From: Virgisporangium aliadipatigenens
Lineage (GTDB): Bacteria; Actinomycetota; Actinomycetes; Mycobacteriales; Micromonosporaceae
Length of the DNA: 64,000 nt
Assembly: GCF_016863615.1 (NCBI RefSeq)
Contig: NZ_BOPF01000035.1
Coordinates: 61,300-125,299 of the forward strand
Direction of reading: 5' to 3'
Below the pieces are notes generated by a model, which made no database searches, was not told where the DNA came from, and saw only the letters and a program-made list of their open reading frames with translations. The translations under genes and the position numbers were made by a program. Shown here one piece after another: positions 1-8,589 of this stretch. The first letter of the stretch is position 1, and each line of letters starts with the position of its first letter.

Positions 1-60
1 CTCGACGCACCCAACCGGACGGCGGCCGTCCACGCGGCGCGACTCTTCGGCGTGCTCTGA
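1..60 (+). CDS. C-terminal end of a LuxR-type regulator (5' partial)
   Basis: The window opens inside a reading frame that encodes LDAPNRTAAVHAARLFGVL and stops at the TGA at 58-60. The pattern 'L.. .NRTAAV..AR..G(V/L)L' is typical of the last recognition helix and tail of LuxR/NarL or LAL-type HTH domains. The rest of the gene lies outside the window, so its class and length cannot be judged. It is convenient to think of it as a pathway regulator of the following cluster, but that is inference from position only. Confidence 0.45.
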   Translation, partial: LDAPNRTAAVHAARLFGVL

Positions 61-179
61 CCTCCGAATCCGGATACCCCCGTACGTGGGTGTTCGGGCA
101 CGCGGGGTCCGGCGATGCTCGGCCGGTGAAACGGCGGCGTCCGGCCGACCGTGATCGTGGATCCGAGTGAGGAGACCCG

Positions 180-1880
180 ATGGACGTGACAGGTGCCTAC
201 CGGACCAGCCGGGACCAACTGCTGTCATTGCGGGGCGACTATGCGCGCGCGGTCGCGGAGTTCCGGTGGCCGCAGCTCGGTGACGAGTTCAACTGGGCGG
301 TCGACTGGTTCGACGCGATCGCCCGGGACAACGGGCGTCCGGCGCTCGTGATCGTCGAAGCGGACGACTCCGTCACCACGCGCACATACGACGAGATGTC
401 GCGTGCCTCCGACCGGCTCGCCACCTGGCTGGCGGCCCGGGGCGTCGCCAAGGGCGACCCGGTCGTACTGATGCTCGGCAACCAGGTCGAGCTGTGGGAG
501 TCGATGCTGGCGGTGATGAAACTCGGCGCGGTGATCCTGCCGACCACCACCGCCGTCACCGCGGCCGACCTCGCCGACCGGATCGCGCGCAGCGGCGCAC
601 GGCACGTCATCTGCAACGCCGCCGACACGGAGCGGCTGCGGACCGTGCCCGGCGCCGTCACCCGGATCAGCGTGGGACCGGCAGGCGGCTGGGCCGACCT
701 ACGCGAAGCGGCCGCACAGGACTGGGCACCGGTGGCGCACCCGCGCACGGCGGTGGACGACACCCTGCTGCTGTACTTCACCTCCGGCACGACCTCGCGG
801 CCGAAGCTGGTCGAGCACACCCAGGTGTCGTACCCGGTCGGGCATCTGCCGACCATGTACTTCCTCGGCGTGCGGCCCGGCGACATACACCTCAACATCT
901 CGTCGCCCGGTTGGGCCAAGCATGCCTGGTCCTGCTTCTTCGCCCCGTGGATCGCCGAGGCGACGATCTTCGTCTACAACTACGCCCGCTTCGACGCCGC
1001 CGCCCTGCTGCGCCGGCTGCGCGAACACGGCGTCAACACCTTCTGCGCGCCGCCGACCGTCTGGCGGATGCTCATCACGGCCGACCTTGGCGAACGACCG
1101 CACGGACTGCGGGAGGCAATCGGCGCCGGCGAACCGCTCAACCCGGAGGTCATCGACCGCGTCCACCGGGCCTGGGGCCTGACCATCCGCGACGGGTTCG
1201 GGCAGACCGAGACCACCGCGCAGATCGCCAACGTACCCGGAACCGCGGTCAAACCGGGGTCGATGGGCCGGCCGCTGCCCGGGGTTCCGGTGGTGCTGGT
1301 CGATCCGGTCGACGGGCAGCGGCTCACCGGACCCGGCGAAGGCGAGATCTGCCTCGACCTGGCCCGCCGACCGCTGTCGTTGATGAAGGGCTACCAGGGC
1401 GATCCCGACCGCGCCGCCGGGGTGATGGCCGGCGGCTATTACCACACCGGGGACATAGCCACCGTCGACGAGGACGGCTACATCTTCTACGTCGGGCGCA
1501 CCGACGATGTCTTCAAGGCCAGCGACTACAAGATCAGCCCGTTCGAGCTGGAGTCCGTCCTGATCGAGCACCCGGCCGTCGCGGAGGCGGCCGTCGTTCC
1601 GGCGCCGGATCCGATCCGCCTGGCCGTGCCCAAGGCGTACATCGTGCTGGGACCCGGCTACGAGCCGTCGAAGGAGACCGCGCTGTCGATCCTGCGGCAC
1701 GCCCGCGAACAGCTGAACCCGTACCAGCGGGTGCGCCGTATCGAGTTCGCCGCGTTGCCCAAGACCCTGTCGGGCAAGATCCGCCGCGTCGAGTTGCGGG
1801 CCCGCGAAAGCGATCGGGGAGACGCCGCGGACCGGCCCGGCGAATGGCGCGACGACCACTTCCCCGAACTGCGCGCCTGA
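180..1880 (+). CDS. AMP-forming acyl-CoA synthetase (medium-chain / acetyl-CoA synthetase-like)
   Basis: A 566-residue ANL-superfamily adenylate-forming enzyme. It would activate a carboxylic acid as acyl-AMP and transfer it to CoA. Visible signatures are the P-loop YFTSGTTSRPK (about residues 197-207), the GDGFGQTETT segment (~338-347), YHTGD (~421) and the C-terminal catalytic lysine motif LPKTLSGKIRR (~527-537). Overall sequence character is closest to medium-chain (ACSM-type) acyl-CoA synthetases rather than to NRPS A domains. There is no fused carrier domain. The ATG at 180 is preceded by a good Shine-Dalgarno sequence (GAGGAGA). It lies just upstream of the regulator and oxidative gene cluster and could prime an acyl or aryl starter for it. 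The substrate is not predictable from sequence. Confidence 0.85.
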   Translation: MDVTGAYRTSRDQLLSLRGDYARAVAEFRWPQLGDEFNWAVDWFDAIARDNGRPALVIVEADDSVTTRTYDEMSRASDRLATWLAARGVAKGDPVVLMLGNQVELWESMLAVMKLGAVILPTTTAVTAADLADRIARSGARHVICNAADTERLRTVPGAVTRISVGPAGGWADLREAAAQDWAPVAHPRTAVDDTLLLYFTSGTTSRPKLVEHTQVSYPVGHLPTMYFLGVRPGDIHLNISSPGWAKHAWSCFFAPWIAEATIFVYNYARFDAAALLRRLREHGVNTFCAPPTVWRMLITADLGERPHGLREAIGAGEPLNPEVIDRVHRAWGLTIRDGFGQTETTAQIANVPGTAVKPGSMGRPLPGVPVVLVDPVDGQRLTGPGEGEICLDLARRPLSLMKGYQGDPDRAAGVMAGGYYHTGDIATVDEDGYIFYVGRTDDVFKASDYKISPFELESVLIEHPAVAEAAVVPAPDPIRLAVPKAYIVLGPGYEPSKETALSILRHAREQLNPYQRVRRIEFAALPKTLSGKIRRVELRARESDRGDAADRPGEWRDDHFPELRA

Positions 1881-1969
1881 ACACACCGGCACGCGCCGCT
1901 CCGGTCGACGTCAGCTCCTGCCCACGCGACCGCGGCGGCGTCGCCGGTGTCCGGTCAGCGCGATGGCCG

Positions 1970-2216
1970 GTCGGTTCGCTCAGAGCCGACACGAGGTCCA
2001 GCCCACGCGCGTGCAGGAACCGCAGCAGCATCAACGCCGTATGCGCGTACGCGCGCATCGTCCCGGCACTGCGCCGCTTCAAAATCAGCTCCCGGAATCA
2101 GCTGCACAACGGCTCCACCGGCCGCATGGACCCCGACAGCAGAACCGGCATACCCGCGGCCGGCGCCGACCGCCGAGAGCTACTGACCGAGATGCCGGAA
2201 GCACCGATCTTGGTAC
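1970..2216 (-). pseudogene. Tyrosine recombinase (integrase) N-terminal remnant with in-frame stop
   Basis: Read on the minus strand, one frame gives GMPVLLSGSMRPVEPLCS, then TGA at 2098-2100, then FRELILKRRSAGTMRAYAHT and LMLLRFLHARGLDLVSALSE in the same frame. This is the SAM-like core-binding N-terminal domain of actinobacterial phage/transposon integrases. The TGA sits where a Trp (TGG) would be natural. Nothing resembling the catalytic C-terminal domain (R..HxxR..Y) follows, so only a fragment is left. It fills most of the otherwise empty 400 bp between the acyl-CoA synthetase and the AraC gene, and marks a past integration event at the cluster edge. Confidence 0.6.
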
Positions 2217-2279
2217 GGCCCCCGTCGTGGACGCCTGGGCGGCACTGGGCAGCCGCGCCGTGCCTCCCGGGATCGGCCG

Positions 2280-3221
2280 TCACGAGGAGACGGCGGCCCG
2301 GCGGCGTTGCCGGTAGCTGCCGGGTGGCTCCCCGACCGACTTGCGGAACGCCAGGTGGAACCCGACCGTGCTCTGGTAGCCGATCAGCTCCGGGATCTCG
2401 TTCAGCGGCGTGCTGGTGTCGGTGAGGAGCCGTTCGGCCTCCCGGATCCGCCGCCGCGTCAGATGCTGTGCCGGCCCCTCGCCGATCAGCTTGCGGAACG
2501 TCTTCGCGAACGCCGAGCGTGACATGCCCGAGGTGCGGGCCAGCGAATTGAGCGTCCACGGCTCCTGGAATTCGCCGTAGATGGCGGCGAGCGCGCGGCT
2601 GATTCCCGGGTGGTGCAACGCCTGTAGGGCGGACGAGTCGTCGCTGAGGCTCTCCAGCGCGACCCGCAGCGCGAGCACGAACACCATCTCGAACGCCCGC
2701 AGTGTGACCAACTGCGTGCCGGGTCCGGCGCGTTCCGTCTCGGGCGCCAGCGACTGCAACGTCGACAGCAGCAGCGGCTCCTGCGAGAGCAGCGTCTGGT
2801 TGAGCACGATCACCGACGGCAGCGCGCGGTACAGGGGCGGCTCGCCGGCGACCCCGTACCGCAGGCTGGCGCAGATCAGCTCGGTGGCCGGCCCCTCGTC
2901 GCCGATGCGCACGGACGTGGCGGTGCCGGCCCGCCGGTGCGGCAGCAGCTCCTGCAGCGGCGTCGCCGGACAGTCGGTGCCGTCGCCGAGGGTGTGGGCG
3001 GTGCCGTAGGGGAAGACGGCGAGCGTGCCCTCCGGTACGGGCACCGGCGGCCGGCCGTCGATGGTGACGTAGCAGCCGTTGCGGAGGCTGTAGTGCATCA
3101 CCGCGCACTCGTCGTCATCACCCTGCACGTTCCACGGGCCGCGGACCGTCCACCGGCTGTAGAACACGCTGCTCAGTCGCATGGGCTTAAGGAGTTCGCT
3201 CAAGGTGTCATGGCTCTGCAT
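2280..3221 (-). CDS. AraC-family transcriptional regulator with cupin-type sensor domain
   Basis: A 313-residue protein. The N-terminal ~190 residues match the cupin_6 (AraC-binding-like) domain, with the typical 'GCYVTIDGRPPVPVPEGTLA' segment and 'FPYGTAHTL'. The C-terminal ~100 residues form two helix-turn-helices (WTLNSLARTSGMSRSAFAKT and IPELIGYQSTVGFHLAFRKS). It is transcribed away from the PhzS-like monooxygenase, sharing a ~130-bp divergent promoter region. This arrangement suggests that it controls the biosynthetic run starting at 3353. The ligand is unknown. The ATG at 3221 is the obvious start because the sequence upstream is AT-richer and noncoding. Confidence 0.85.
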   Translation of the reverse strand: MQSHDTLSELLKPMRLSSVFYSRWTVRGPWNVQGDDDECAVMHYSLRNGCYVTIDGRPPVPVPEGTLAVFPYGTAHTLGDGTDCPATPLQELLPHRRAGTATSVRIGDEGPATELICASLRYGVAGEPPLYRALPSVIVLNQTLLSQEPLLLSTLQSLAPETERAGPGTQLVTLRAFEMVFVLALRVALESLSDDSSALQALHHPGISRALAAIYGEFQEPWTLNSLARTSGMSRSAFAKTFRKLIGEGPAQHLTRRRIREAERLLTDTSTPLNEIPELIGYQSTVGFHLAFRKSVGEPPGSYRQRRRAAVSS

Positions 3222-3352
3222 GGACGATCCTTAAGTGAGACGGGCGAAAGCTTTATTGATTATACCGATCTCGCGAGACAGGCTTCCAAGGCAACGTGAT
3301 GGGCCGCTTACCGACGGTCCATCGTGAGGAAGAACCGACGTGCGGGGGCGCG
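3222..3352. promoter_or_regulatory. Divergent promoter region between araC-type gene and biosynthetic run
   Basis: This 131-bp stretch is locally AT-richer than its surroundings (for example GCTTTATTGATTATACC around 3250-3266). It separates two divergent genes and is therefore the likely site for both promoters and AraC binding. I see no confident -35/-10 pair or perfect palindrome. Confidence 0.45.
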
Positions 3353-4630
3353 GTGCAATACCTGATCATCGGCGGTGGCATTGCCGGTCTCACCGCCGCA
3401 TTGAGCCTGCACGCGGCCGGCGTGCGCGACGTGACCGTGTTCGAGGCCGTCGACCGGATGGCGCCCGCCGGTGCCGGGGTCAACCTGCTGCCCAACGCCA
3501 CGCGCGAACTGGCCGCCCTGGACCTGCATCCGGCACTCGCGCGGATCTCGGTCGCCACGTCCGAACTGCGCTACTACAACCGGCACGGCCACGTTCTGTG
3601 GCGCGAGTCGCGCGGCCGGGCGGCCGGCCACCGCTGGCCGCAGTTCTCCGTGCACCGGGGCCGGCTGCAGATGCTGCTGCTGTCCGCCGTGCGGGCCCGG
3701 CTCGGCAGCGCCGCCGTGCGCACCGGCACGCGGCTGACCGGCTTCACCACCACCGCCGCCGGGCGGGTGCGCGCCACCGTGCGCACCGTCGACGGCTCCA
3801 CCGCCACCGTCGAGGCCGACGCGCTGATCGGCGCCGACGGCATCCGTTCGGCGGTGCGCGCAGTGCTCTACCCCGACGAGGGCCCACCGGTGTGGCAGCG
3901 GCAGTCCGTGTGGCGCGGCACGGTGTGGGCGCCCCCGTTCGGCGGCGGCCGTTCGATGGTCATCGGCGGGGACGACACCTGGAAGGTGATCGCCTACCCG
4001 ATGCGGCCGGAGCCCGACGAGCACGGCCGGCTGTGCACCAACTGGGCCGTCGCCCGGCTGGGTGACGACCCGCGCCGAGCCGAACCGGACGGCCCTGTGC
4101 CGCCGGAGTCGCTGCTGCCGGCGGTCGGCGGCTGGGAGTTCGGGTCGCTGGACGTCGGTGCGCTGATCTCCGCCACGCCGTCGGTGTACCGCCAGCGGAT
4201 GGTGGACCGTGATCCGCTGTCGCGCTGGTCGTTCGGGCCGGTGACGCTGATCGGCGACGCCGCGCACGCCATGTGCCCGATGGGCTCCAACGGCACCACC
4301 CAGTCCGTCCTCGACGCCCGTGCCCTGGCCCATGCGGTCGTCTCGCACCGGGAGCCGGTGACGGCGTTCGCCGCGTACGAGGCCGACCGGCGGGCGACCG
4401 CCACCCGGCTGCAACGCGCCGGCCGTGAACTCGGCCCCGAAATCGTCATCGCGCTGGCGCACCGCCACGCACCGGACGGCGGTGCGGCGCTGCCCCGGCA
4501 GGAGTTCGCCGAGGCGGTCCACCGCTACGCCCTGCTCGGCGGCAGCGACGTGACGGCCGCCAACGCGCCGTCGCCCTACCAGCCGCCGCGGCAACGCCGA
4601 TCCTGGGCCGACGCCCTCGACGGCCGTTGA
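3353..4630 (+). CDS. FAD-dependent aromatic monooxygenase, PhzS-like (copy 1)
   Basis: A class A flavoprotein monooxygenase that would hydroxylate an aromatic or heteroaromatic substrate using NAD(P)H and O2. It carries the Rossmann FAD motif YLIIGGGIAGLTAALSL at the N-terminus, the GADGIRSAVR segment, and the FAD-ribityl motif GDAAHAMCPMGSNGTTQSVL. The 'GSNG.TQSVLDAR' wording and the C-terminal LGPEIVIALAHRHAPDGG region resemble PhzS and related oxidoreductases. Starting at GTG 3353 gives 425 residues, identical in length to its paralogue at 11535. An upstream GTG/ATG at 3296/3299 is also open but would add a 19-residue tail with no family counterpart. It is the first gene of the run. Confidence 0.85.
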   Translation: MQYLIIGGGIAGLTAALSLHAAGVRDVTVFEAVDRMAPAGAGVNLLPNATRELAALDLHPALARISVATSELRYYNRHGHVLWRESRGRAAGHRWPQFSVHRGRLQMLLLSAVRARLGSAAVRTGTRLTGFTTTAAGRVRATVRTVDGSTATVEADALIGADGIRSAVRAVLYPDEGPPVWQRQSVWRGTVWAPPFGGGRSMVIGGDDTWKVIAYPMRPEPDEHGRLCTNWAVARLGDDPRRAEPDGPVPPESLLPAVGGWEFGSLDVGALISATPSVYRQRMVDRDPLSRWSFGPVTLIGDAAHAMCPMGSNGTTQSVLDARALAHAVVSHREPVTAFAAYEADRRATATRLQRAGRELGPEIVIALAHRHAPDGGAALPRQEFAEAVHRYALLGGSDVTAANAPSPYQPPRQRRSWADALDGR

Positions 4631-4682
4631 GATCCCTCCGGCACACCCCGTTCCACCAGCCTGCGAAGGAGTGCGTCACACC

Positions 4683-6161
4683 ATGACCCGTACCGGTGAG
4701 CAGTACCTGGAGTCCCTGCGTGACGGTCGCGAGATCTGGCTCGACGGTGAGCCGGTGCACGACATCACGAGACACCGGGCCTTTCGCAACACGGCCCGCT
4801 CCATAGCCGCCCTGTACGACCTGACCCACGAGGCCGCGTCGGCGCCCGTGCTGACCGTTCCGGATACCGACAGCGGCACCGACGTCCACCGCGCCTTCGT
4901 CATCCCCACCGACCACGCCGCCCTGGTGGCGCGGCGGCGGGCCTACAAGACGTGGTCCGAGGCGAGCTTCGGCTTCCTCGGCCGTTCCCCCGACTACATG
5001 GCGTCCGGCATCGCCGGGTTCGCCGCGCTGCCCGAGGTGTTCAACGGGGAGACCTTCGACGGTCGGGAGAACGTCGCCGCCTACCACCGGCGGATGGCGC
5101 TCGGCGACCTGTACCAGGCGTTCACCATCACCAACCCGCAGATCGACCGCACCCGTTCGGCCGCCGAGCAGGAGGAGGACGACCTGGTGCTGCGGGTCGT
5201 CAAGGAGCACGACGGCGGGATCACCGTGCGCGGCGCCAAGATGATCGGCACCGCGGCCGTCTTCGGCGACGAGGTCATCGTCGGCACCATCGAACCGCTG
5301 GCGCCGCAGGACATCGCGCACGCGGTGAGCTTCTCGATCCCGCTGGACACCTCGGGCCTCAAGTTCGTGTCGCGCACCTCGTACGAGGCCGGTGCGCGCA
5401 GCGTCTTCGACAACCCGCTGTCGTCGCGCTTCGACGAGAACGACGCGTTGCTGGTCTGCGACGACGTCTTCGTGCCGTGGGAACGGGTCCTCGTCTACCG
5501 CGACGTGGAGGCGAGCCTGCGCCAGTGGTGGGCCACGCCGGCCTACAACAACTTCGTGCACCAGGCGGCGACCCGGTTCTGGACGAAACTGGAGTTCCTG
5601 GCCGGGCTGGCGATCCTCATCGCCAAGGCCAACAACACCTACCAGCTGCCGCCGGTGCAGACGCAGATCGGCCGGATCCTCGGCTGGGTCAACATCGCCC
5701 GTTCGATGCTGATCGCCGCCGAGACCGAATGCGAACCGGTCGAGGGCGGCACCGGGGTGATGATCAACAGGGAGATCGCCTCCGCGCACCGGGCGATGGC
5801 CGGTGACCTCTACCCGAAGGTGCTGGCCGAGGTGAAACTGCTGGCCGGCGGTGGACTGATCCAGTTGCCGGCCTCCGGTTACGACCTTCAGCACCCGACC
5901 CTCGGGCCGCTGCTGCGCAAGTACGTGCGCTCGCCCGAGCACCCCGCCGAACGGCGGATCAAGCTGCTGAAGCTGGCGTGGGACGCGCTCGGCTCGGAGT
6001 TCGCCTCGAGGCACGAACAGTACGAACGCTTCTACCACGGCGCGCCGCACGTCTACCTGCCCGCCATCGTCCGCGATGGCCGGCCCGACCTGTGCGAACG
6101 GCTCGCGCAGACCTGCCTCGACGGCTACCGGCTCGACGACGTCCCCTACGGCGTGGCATGA
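4683..6161 (+). CDS. HpaB-type flavin-dependent phenol hydroxylase (4-hydroxyphenylacetate 3-monooxygenase oxygenase family)
   Basis: A 492-residue two-component flavin monooxygenase oxygenase subunit. The family ortho-hydroxylates phenols (4-hydroxyphenylacetate, tyrosine derivatives, chlorophenols) with FADH2 supplied by a separate reductase. Family features are the N-terminal MTRTGEQYLESLRDGREIWL, the AFTITNPQIDRTR region, the VPWERVLVYRD loop, and the LQHPTLGPLLRKYVR C-terminal helix. ATG 4683 is favoured over GTG 4671 because AAGGAG lies ~12 nt before the ATG but abuts the GTG. Its stop overlaps the next gene (ATGA). No HpaC-type flavin reductase is seen in the cluster, so reduced flavin must come from elsewhere or from a gene lost with the cluster end. 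Phenol versus indole or other heteroaromatic substrate is open. Confidence 0.85.
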   Translation: MTRTGEQYLESLRDGREIWLDGEPVHDITRHRAFRNTARSIAALYDLTHEAASAPVLTVPDTDSGTDVHRAFVIPTDHAALVARRRAYKTWSEASFGFLGRSPDYMASGIAGFAALPEVFNGETFDGRENVAAYHRRMALGDLYQAFTITNPQIDRTRSAAEQEEDDLVLRVVKEHDGGITVRGAKMIGTAAVFGDEVIVGTIEPLAPQDIAHAVSFSIPLDTSGLKFVSRTSYEAGARSVFDNPLSSRFDENDALLVCDDVFVPWERVLVYRDVEASLRQWWATPAYNNFVHQAATRFWTKLEFLAGLAILIAKANNTYQLPPVQTQIGRILGWVNIARSMLIAAETECEPVEGGTGVMINREIASAHRAMAGDLYPKVLAEVKLLAGGGLIQLPASGYDLQHPTLGPLLRKYVRSPEHPAERRIKLLKLAWDALGSEFASRHEQYERFYHGAPHVYLPAIVRDGRPDLCERLAQTCLDGYRLDDVPYGVA

Positions 6162-7624
6162 CCGCGCCGGTGCCCGACCGCTGGCGGACCCTCGCCGTGC
6201 TCGCCAGCACGCAGTTCGTCCTCATCCTCGACACGGCGATCGTCAACGTTGCCGCGCCCTCCGTCGGCGAGGACCTGAGCATGTCACCGGCCGAGGTGTC
6301 CTGGGTGGCCAACGCGTACCTCATCGCGTTCGGCGGGCTGCTGCTGTTCGGCGGCAAGCTCGCCGACCATCTGGGGCGCCGCCGGGTCTTCCTGGCCGGG
6401 CTGGTGCTGCTCGCCGGCAGTTCGGCGCTCGGGTCGGTGGCGGGCGCGGCGGGCTGGCTGATCGCCGCGCGGGCGTTGCAGGGCGCCGCCGCCGCGCTGG
6501 CCGCCGCGGCGGCGCTCGCCCTGGTGCTGTCGATCTTCCCGGACGGTCCGGAACGGCATCGTGCGCTCGGCGTCTTCGCGGCCATGGCCGGCGCCGGCGG
6601 CGCTGTGGGGACCGTGCTCGGCGGCGTGCTCACGGACTGGTTCGGCTGGCGCTCCATCTTCGTCCTCAACGTGCTCGCCGGCCTGGCACTGATCGCCGCC
6701 ACGGTGCGGGTGGTGCCGGCGGCGGGTGCGCGCCGCACCGGGCGCGGCTTCGACGTCGCCGGCGCCGCGACGATCACCGCCGCCCTGGCCCTCTCCGCGT
6801 ACGCGCTGGTCACCGCCGGGCAGAGCGGATGGCGTTCGTCGCGGGCACTGGTCGCCGGCCTGGTCGCGGCCGTCCTGCTGCTGGTCTTCATCGCGGTCGA
6901 ACGTCGTAGCGCGCAGCCCCTGGTCAGCCCGAGCGTGCTGCGCCGGCCCGCGGTACGGCTGGCCAACCTGCTCTCCGCGGCCGGGCAGGCCGTACTGTTC
7001 CCGATGTTCTTCTTCGTCAGCGTGCACCTCCAGGCGGTCGGCGGGCACGACCCGCTCGGCGGTGGGCTCGGGCTGCTGCCGCTGTCGTTGCTGGTGATCG
7101 CCGTTGCCGCAACGGCTGACCGGCTGCTGTCCAACTTCGGGCTGCGGACCGTCGCGGTGGCCGGGTTCGCGCTCGTCGCGATCGGGATGGCCTGGCTGTC
7201 GCGGCTGAGCGTCGACGGTGGCTACGTGCGTGACGTGCTCGGGCCGACCCTGGTGATCGCCGTCGGCCTGCCGCTGGTGTCGATCACCACGAACATCGCC
7301 GCCACGGCCGAGGTGCCGCCCGAGGAGACCGGGTTCGCCTCCGGGCTGATCAACACCAGTCAGCAGTTCGGCGCGGTGCTGGGGCTGGCCGTCATGGCGG
7401 CGGTGGTCGCCGCGCACGAGGCACCGGCGGTCGGCTCGGCCCGGGCTCTGTCACCGGCCGAGGCCGTGGCGCTGACCGACGGCGTCCGGGCGGCGTTCCT
7501 GCTCGGGGCCGTGGTCGCGGTGGGCGCCGCCGCGCTGTCCTGGGCGCTCCGCGTCCCCCCGACCGATCGCGCATTCGCAACCGCCGCCGTCCCGGACGGC
7601 CCTCAGGAAGGACTGAAACCATGA
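6158..7624 (+). CDS. MFS drug:H+ antiporter, DHA2 (14-TM) family exporter
   Basis: A 488-residue membrane protein of the EmrB/QacA type. It shows the TM1 motif LDTAIVNVAAPSVGEDL, motif A in loop 2-3 (GGKLADHLGRRRVFLAG), motif C-like GAGGAVGTVLGGVLTDWFGW, and about 14 hydrophobic segments. Its ATG overlaps the hpaB-like stop and its stop overlaps the next ATG, so it is translationally coupled in the operon. Such exporters in biosynthetic clusters usually provide product efflux and self-resistance. This role is inferred from context. Confidence 0.85.
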   Translation: MTAPVPDRWRTLAVLASTQFVLILDTAIVNVAAPSVGEDLSMSPAEVSWVANAYLIAFGGLLLFGGKLADHLGRRRVFLAGLVLLAGSSALGSVAGAAGWLIAARALQGAAAALAAAAALALVLSIFPDGPERHRALGVFAAMAGAGGAVGTVLGGVLTDWFGWRSIFVLNVLAGLALIAATVRVVPAAGARRTGRGFDVAGAATITAALALSAYALVTAGQSGWRSSRALVAGLVAAVLLLVFIAVERRSAQPLVSPSVLRRPAVRLANLLSAAGQAVLFPMFFFVSVHLQAVGGHDPLGGGLGLLPLSLLVIAVAATADRLLSNFGLRTVAVAGFALVAIGMAWLSRLSVDGGYVRDVLGPTLVIAVGLPLVSITTNIAATAEVPPEETGFASGLINTSQQFGAVLGLAVMAAVVAAHEAPAVGSARALSPAEAVALTDGVRAAFLLGAVVAVGAAALSWALRVPPTDRAFATAAVPDGPQEGLKP

Positions 7625-8541
7625 CCGATGACAAACCAGGTGACCGGTACCTCGTACTGGGTGTGACGGGTGCCCAGGGCGGTGCCATCGCACGGGCGCT
7701 GACCCGCCGCGGTGCTCCGGTGCGCGGGTTCGCCCGCCGGAAGCCGTCGGAGCCGATCCCCGGCGTCGACCTCGTCACCGGCGACCTCGCCGACGAGGCG
7801 GCTGTGCGCGAGGCGTTCGACGGGATCACGCACGCCGCGGTCACGCTGCCGCTCGTGTACGACGAGGACCTCGTGACCGGCTACGCCCGCAACATCGCCG
7901 ACGCCGCCCGCGCCGCCGGGGTGCGGATGCTGGTCTTCAACACCAACACCACCGTGCCGGCCGGCGTGACGCCCTACCCGGCGTTCGAGACCCGCCGGGC
8001 GGCCGAGGCGATCCTGCGGGCGGCCGGCGTCGACGTGGTCGTCCTGCGCCCGCCGGTCTACCTGGACAACCTGTTCACGCCCGGCCCCGGTCCGGCGGTC
8101 GTCGACCACGGCGTGCTGGCGTACCCGCTGCCGGCGGACCGGCGCGTGGCGTGGCTGTCGCACGACGACCTCGCCGCCGCCGTGGACGCGGCGCTGCACC
8201 GTCCCGACCTCGCCGGCCGGGTGCTCGACATCGGCGGCGCCGACGTGGTCACCGGTCCGGAACTCGCGGCGGCGTTCGCCCGTGCGCTCGGCCGCGACGT
8301 GCGCTACCTGCCGCTGGACGTCGAGGACTTCCAGAACGGGTTGGCGCACGCGATCGGCGCGGACGCGGCGGCCGGGGTCGCCGGGCTGTACCGCTGGGCC
8401 GGCACCGAGGACGGCCGGCACCTGTACGACCTCGACCGGACGGTGCTGCACGACGAGGTCGGGGTCGTGGCCACGCCGCTGGCCGACTGGGTCGCCGGGC
8501 GGCCGTGGCACGTGTGGTCGCAGGCCGTCGGCCAACGCTGA
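7621..8541 (+). CDS. NmrA-like NAD(P)-binding atypical SDR
   Basis: A 306-residue Rossmann-fold protein with the nucleotide-binding motif VLGVTGAQGGAIARAL at residues 12-27 and a family-typical second half (LRPPVYLDNL, VAWLSHDDLAAAV). NmrA-like proteins range from NAD(P)H-dependent reductases (isoflavone reductase-like, azoreductase-like) to redox-sensing regulators. A canonical YxxxK catalytic pair is not evident, as is common in the atypical group. It is coupled by a 4-nt overlap to the exporter. In this cluster a reductase role on an oxidised intermediate (quinone, imine or pyrrole precursor) is plausible but unproven. Confidence 0.75.
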   Translation: MTDDKPGDRYLVLGVTGAQGGAIARALTRRGAPVRGFARRKPSEPIPGVDLVTGDLADEAAVREAFDGITHAAVTLPLVYDEDLVTGYARNIADAARAAGVRMLVFNTNTTVPAGVTPYPAFETRRAAEAILRAAGVDVVVLRPPVYLDNLFTPGPGPAVVDHGVLAYPLPADRRVAWLSHDDLAAAVDAALHRPDLAGRVLDIGGADVVTGPELAAAFARALGRDVRYLPLDVEDFQNGLAHAIGADAAAGVAGLYRWAGTEDGRHLYDLDRTVLHDEVGVVATPLADWVAGRPWHVWSQAVGQR

Positions 8542-8589
8542 CCGGCCACCGGCGCGGACGCTCCGCGCCGCGGCAGACGGGGGAGAGTC

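Noticed and set aside
7621..8541. NmrA-like protein as the missing HpaC flavin reductase
   Set aside because: It has a GxxGxxG Rossmann fold of the NmrA/SDR type; HpaC-type reductases have a different FMN-binding split-barrel fold.
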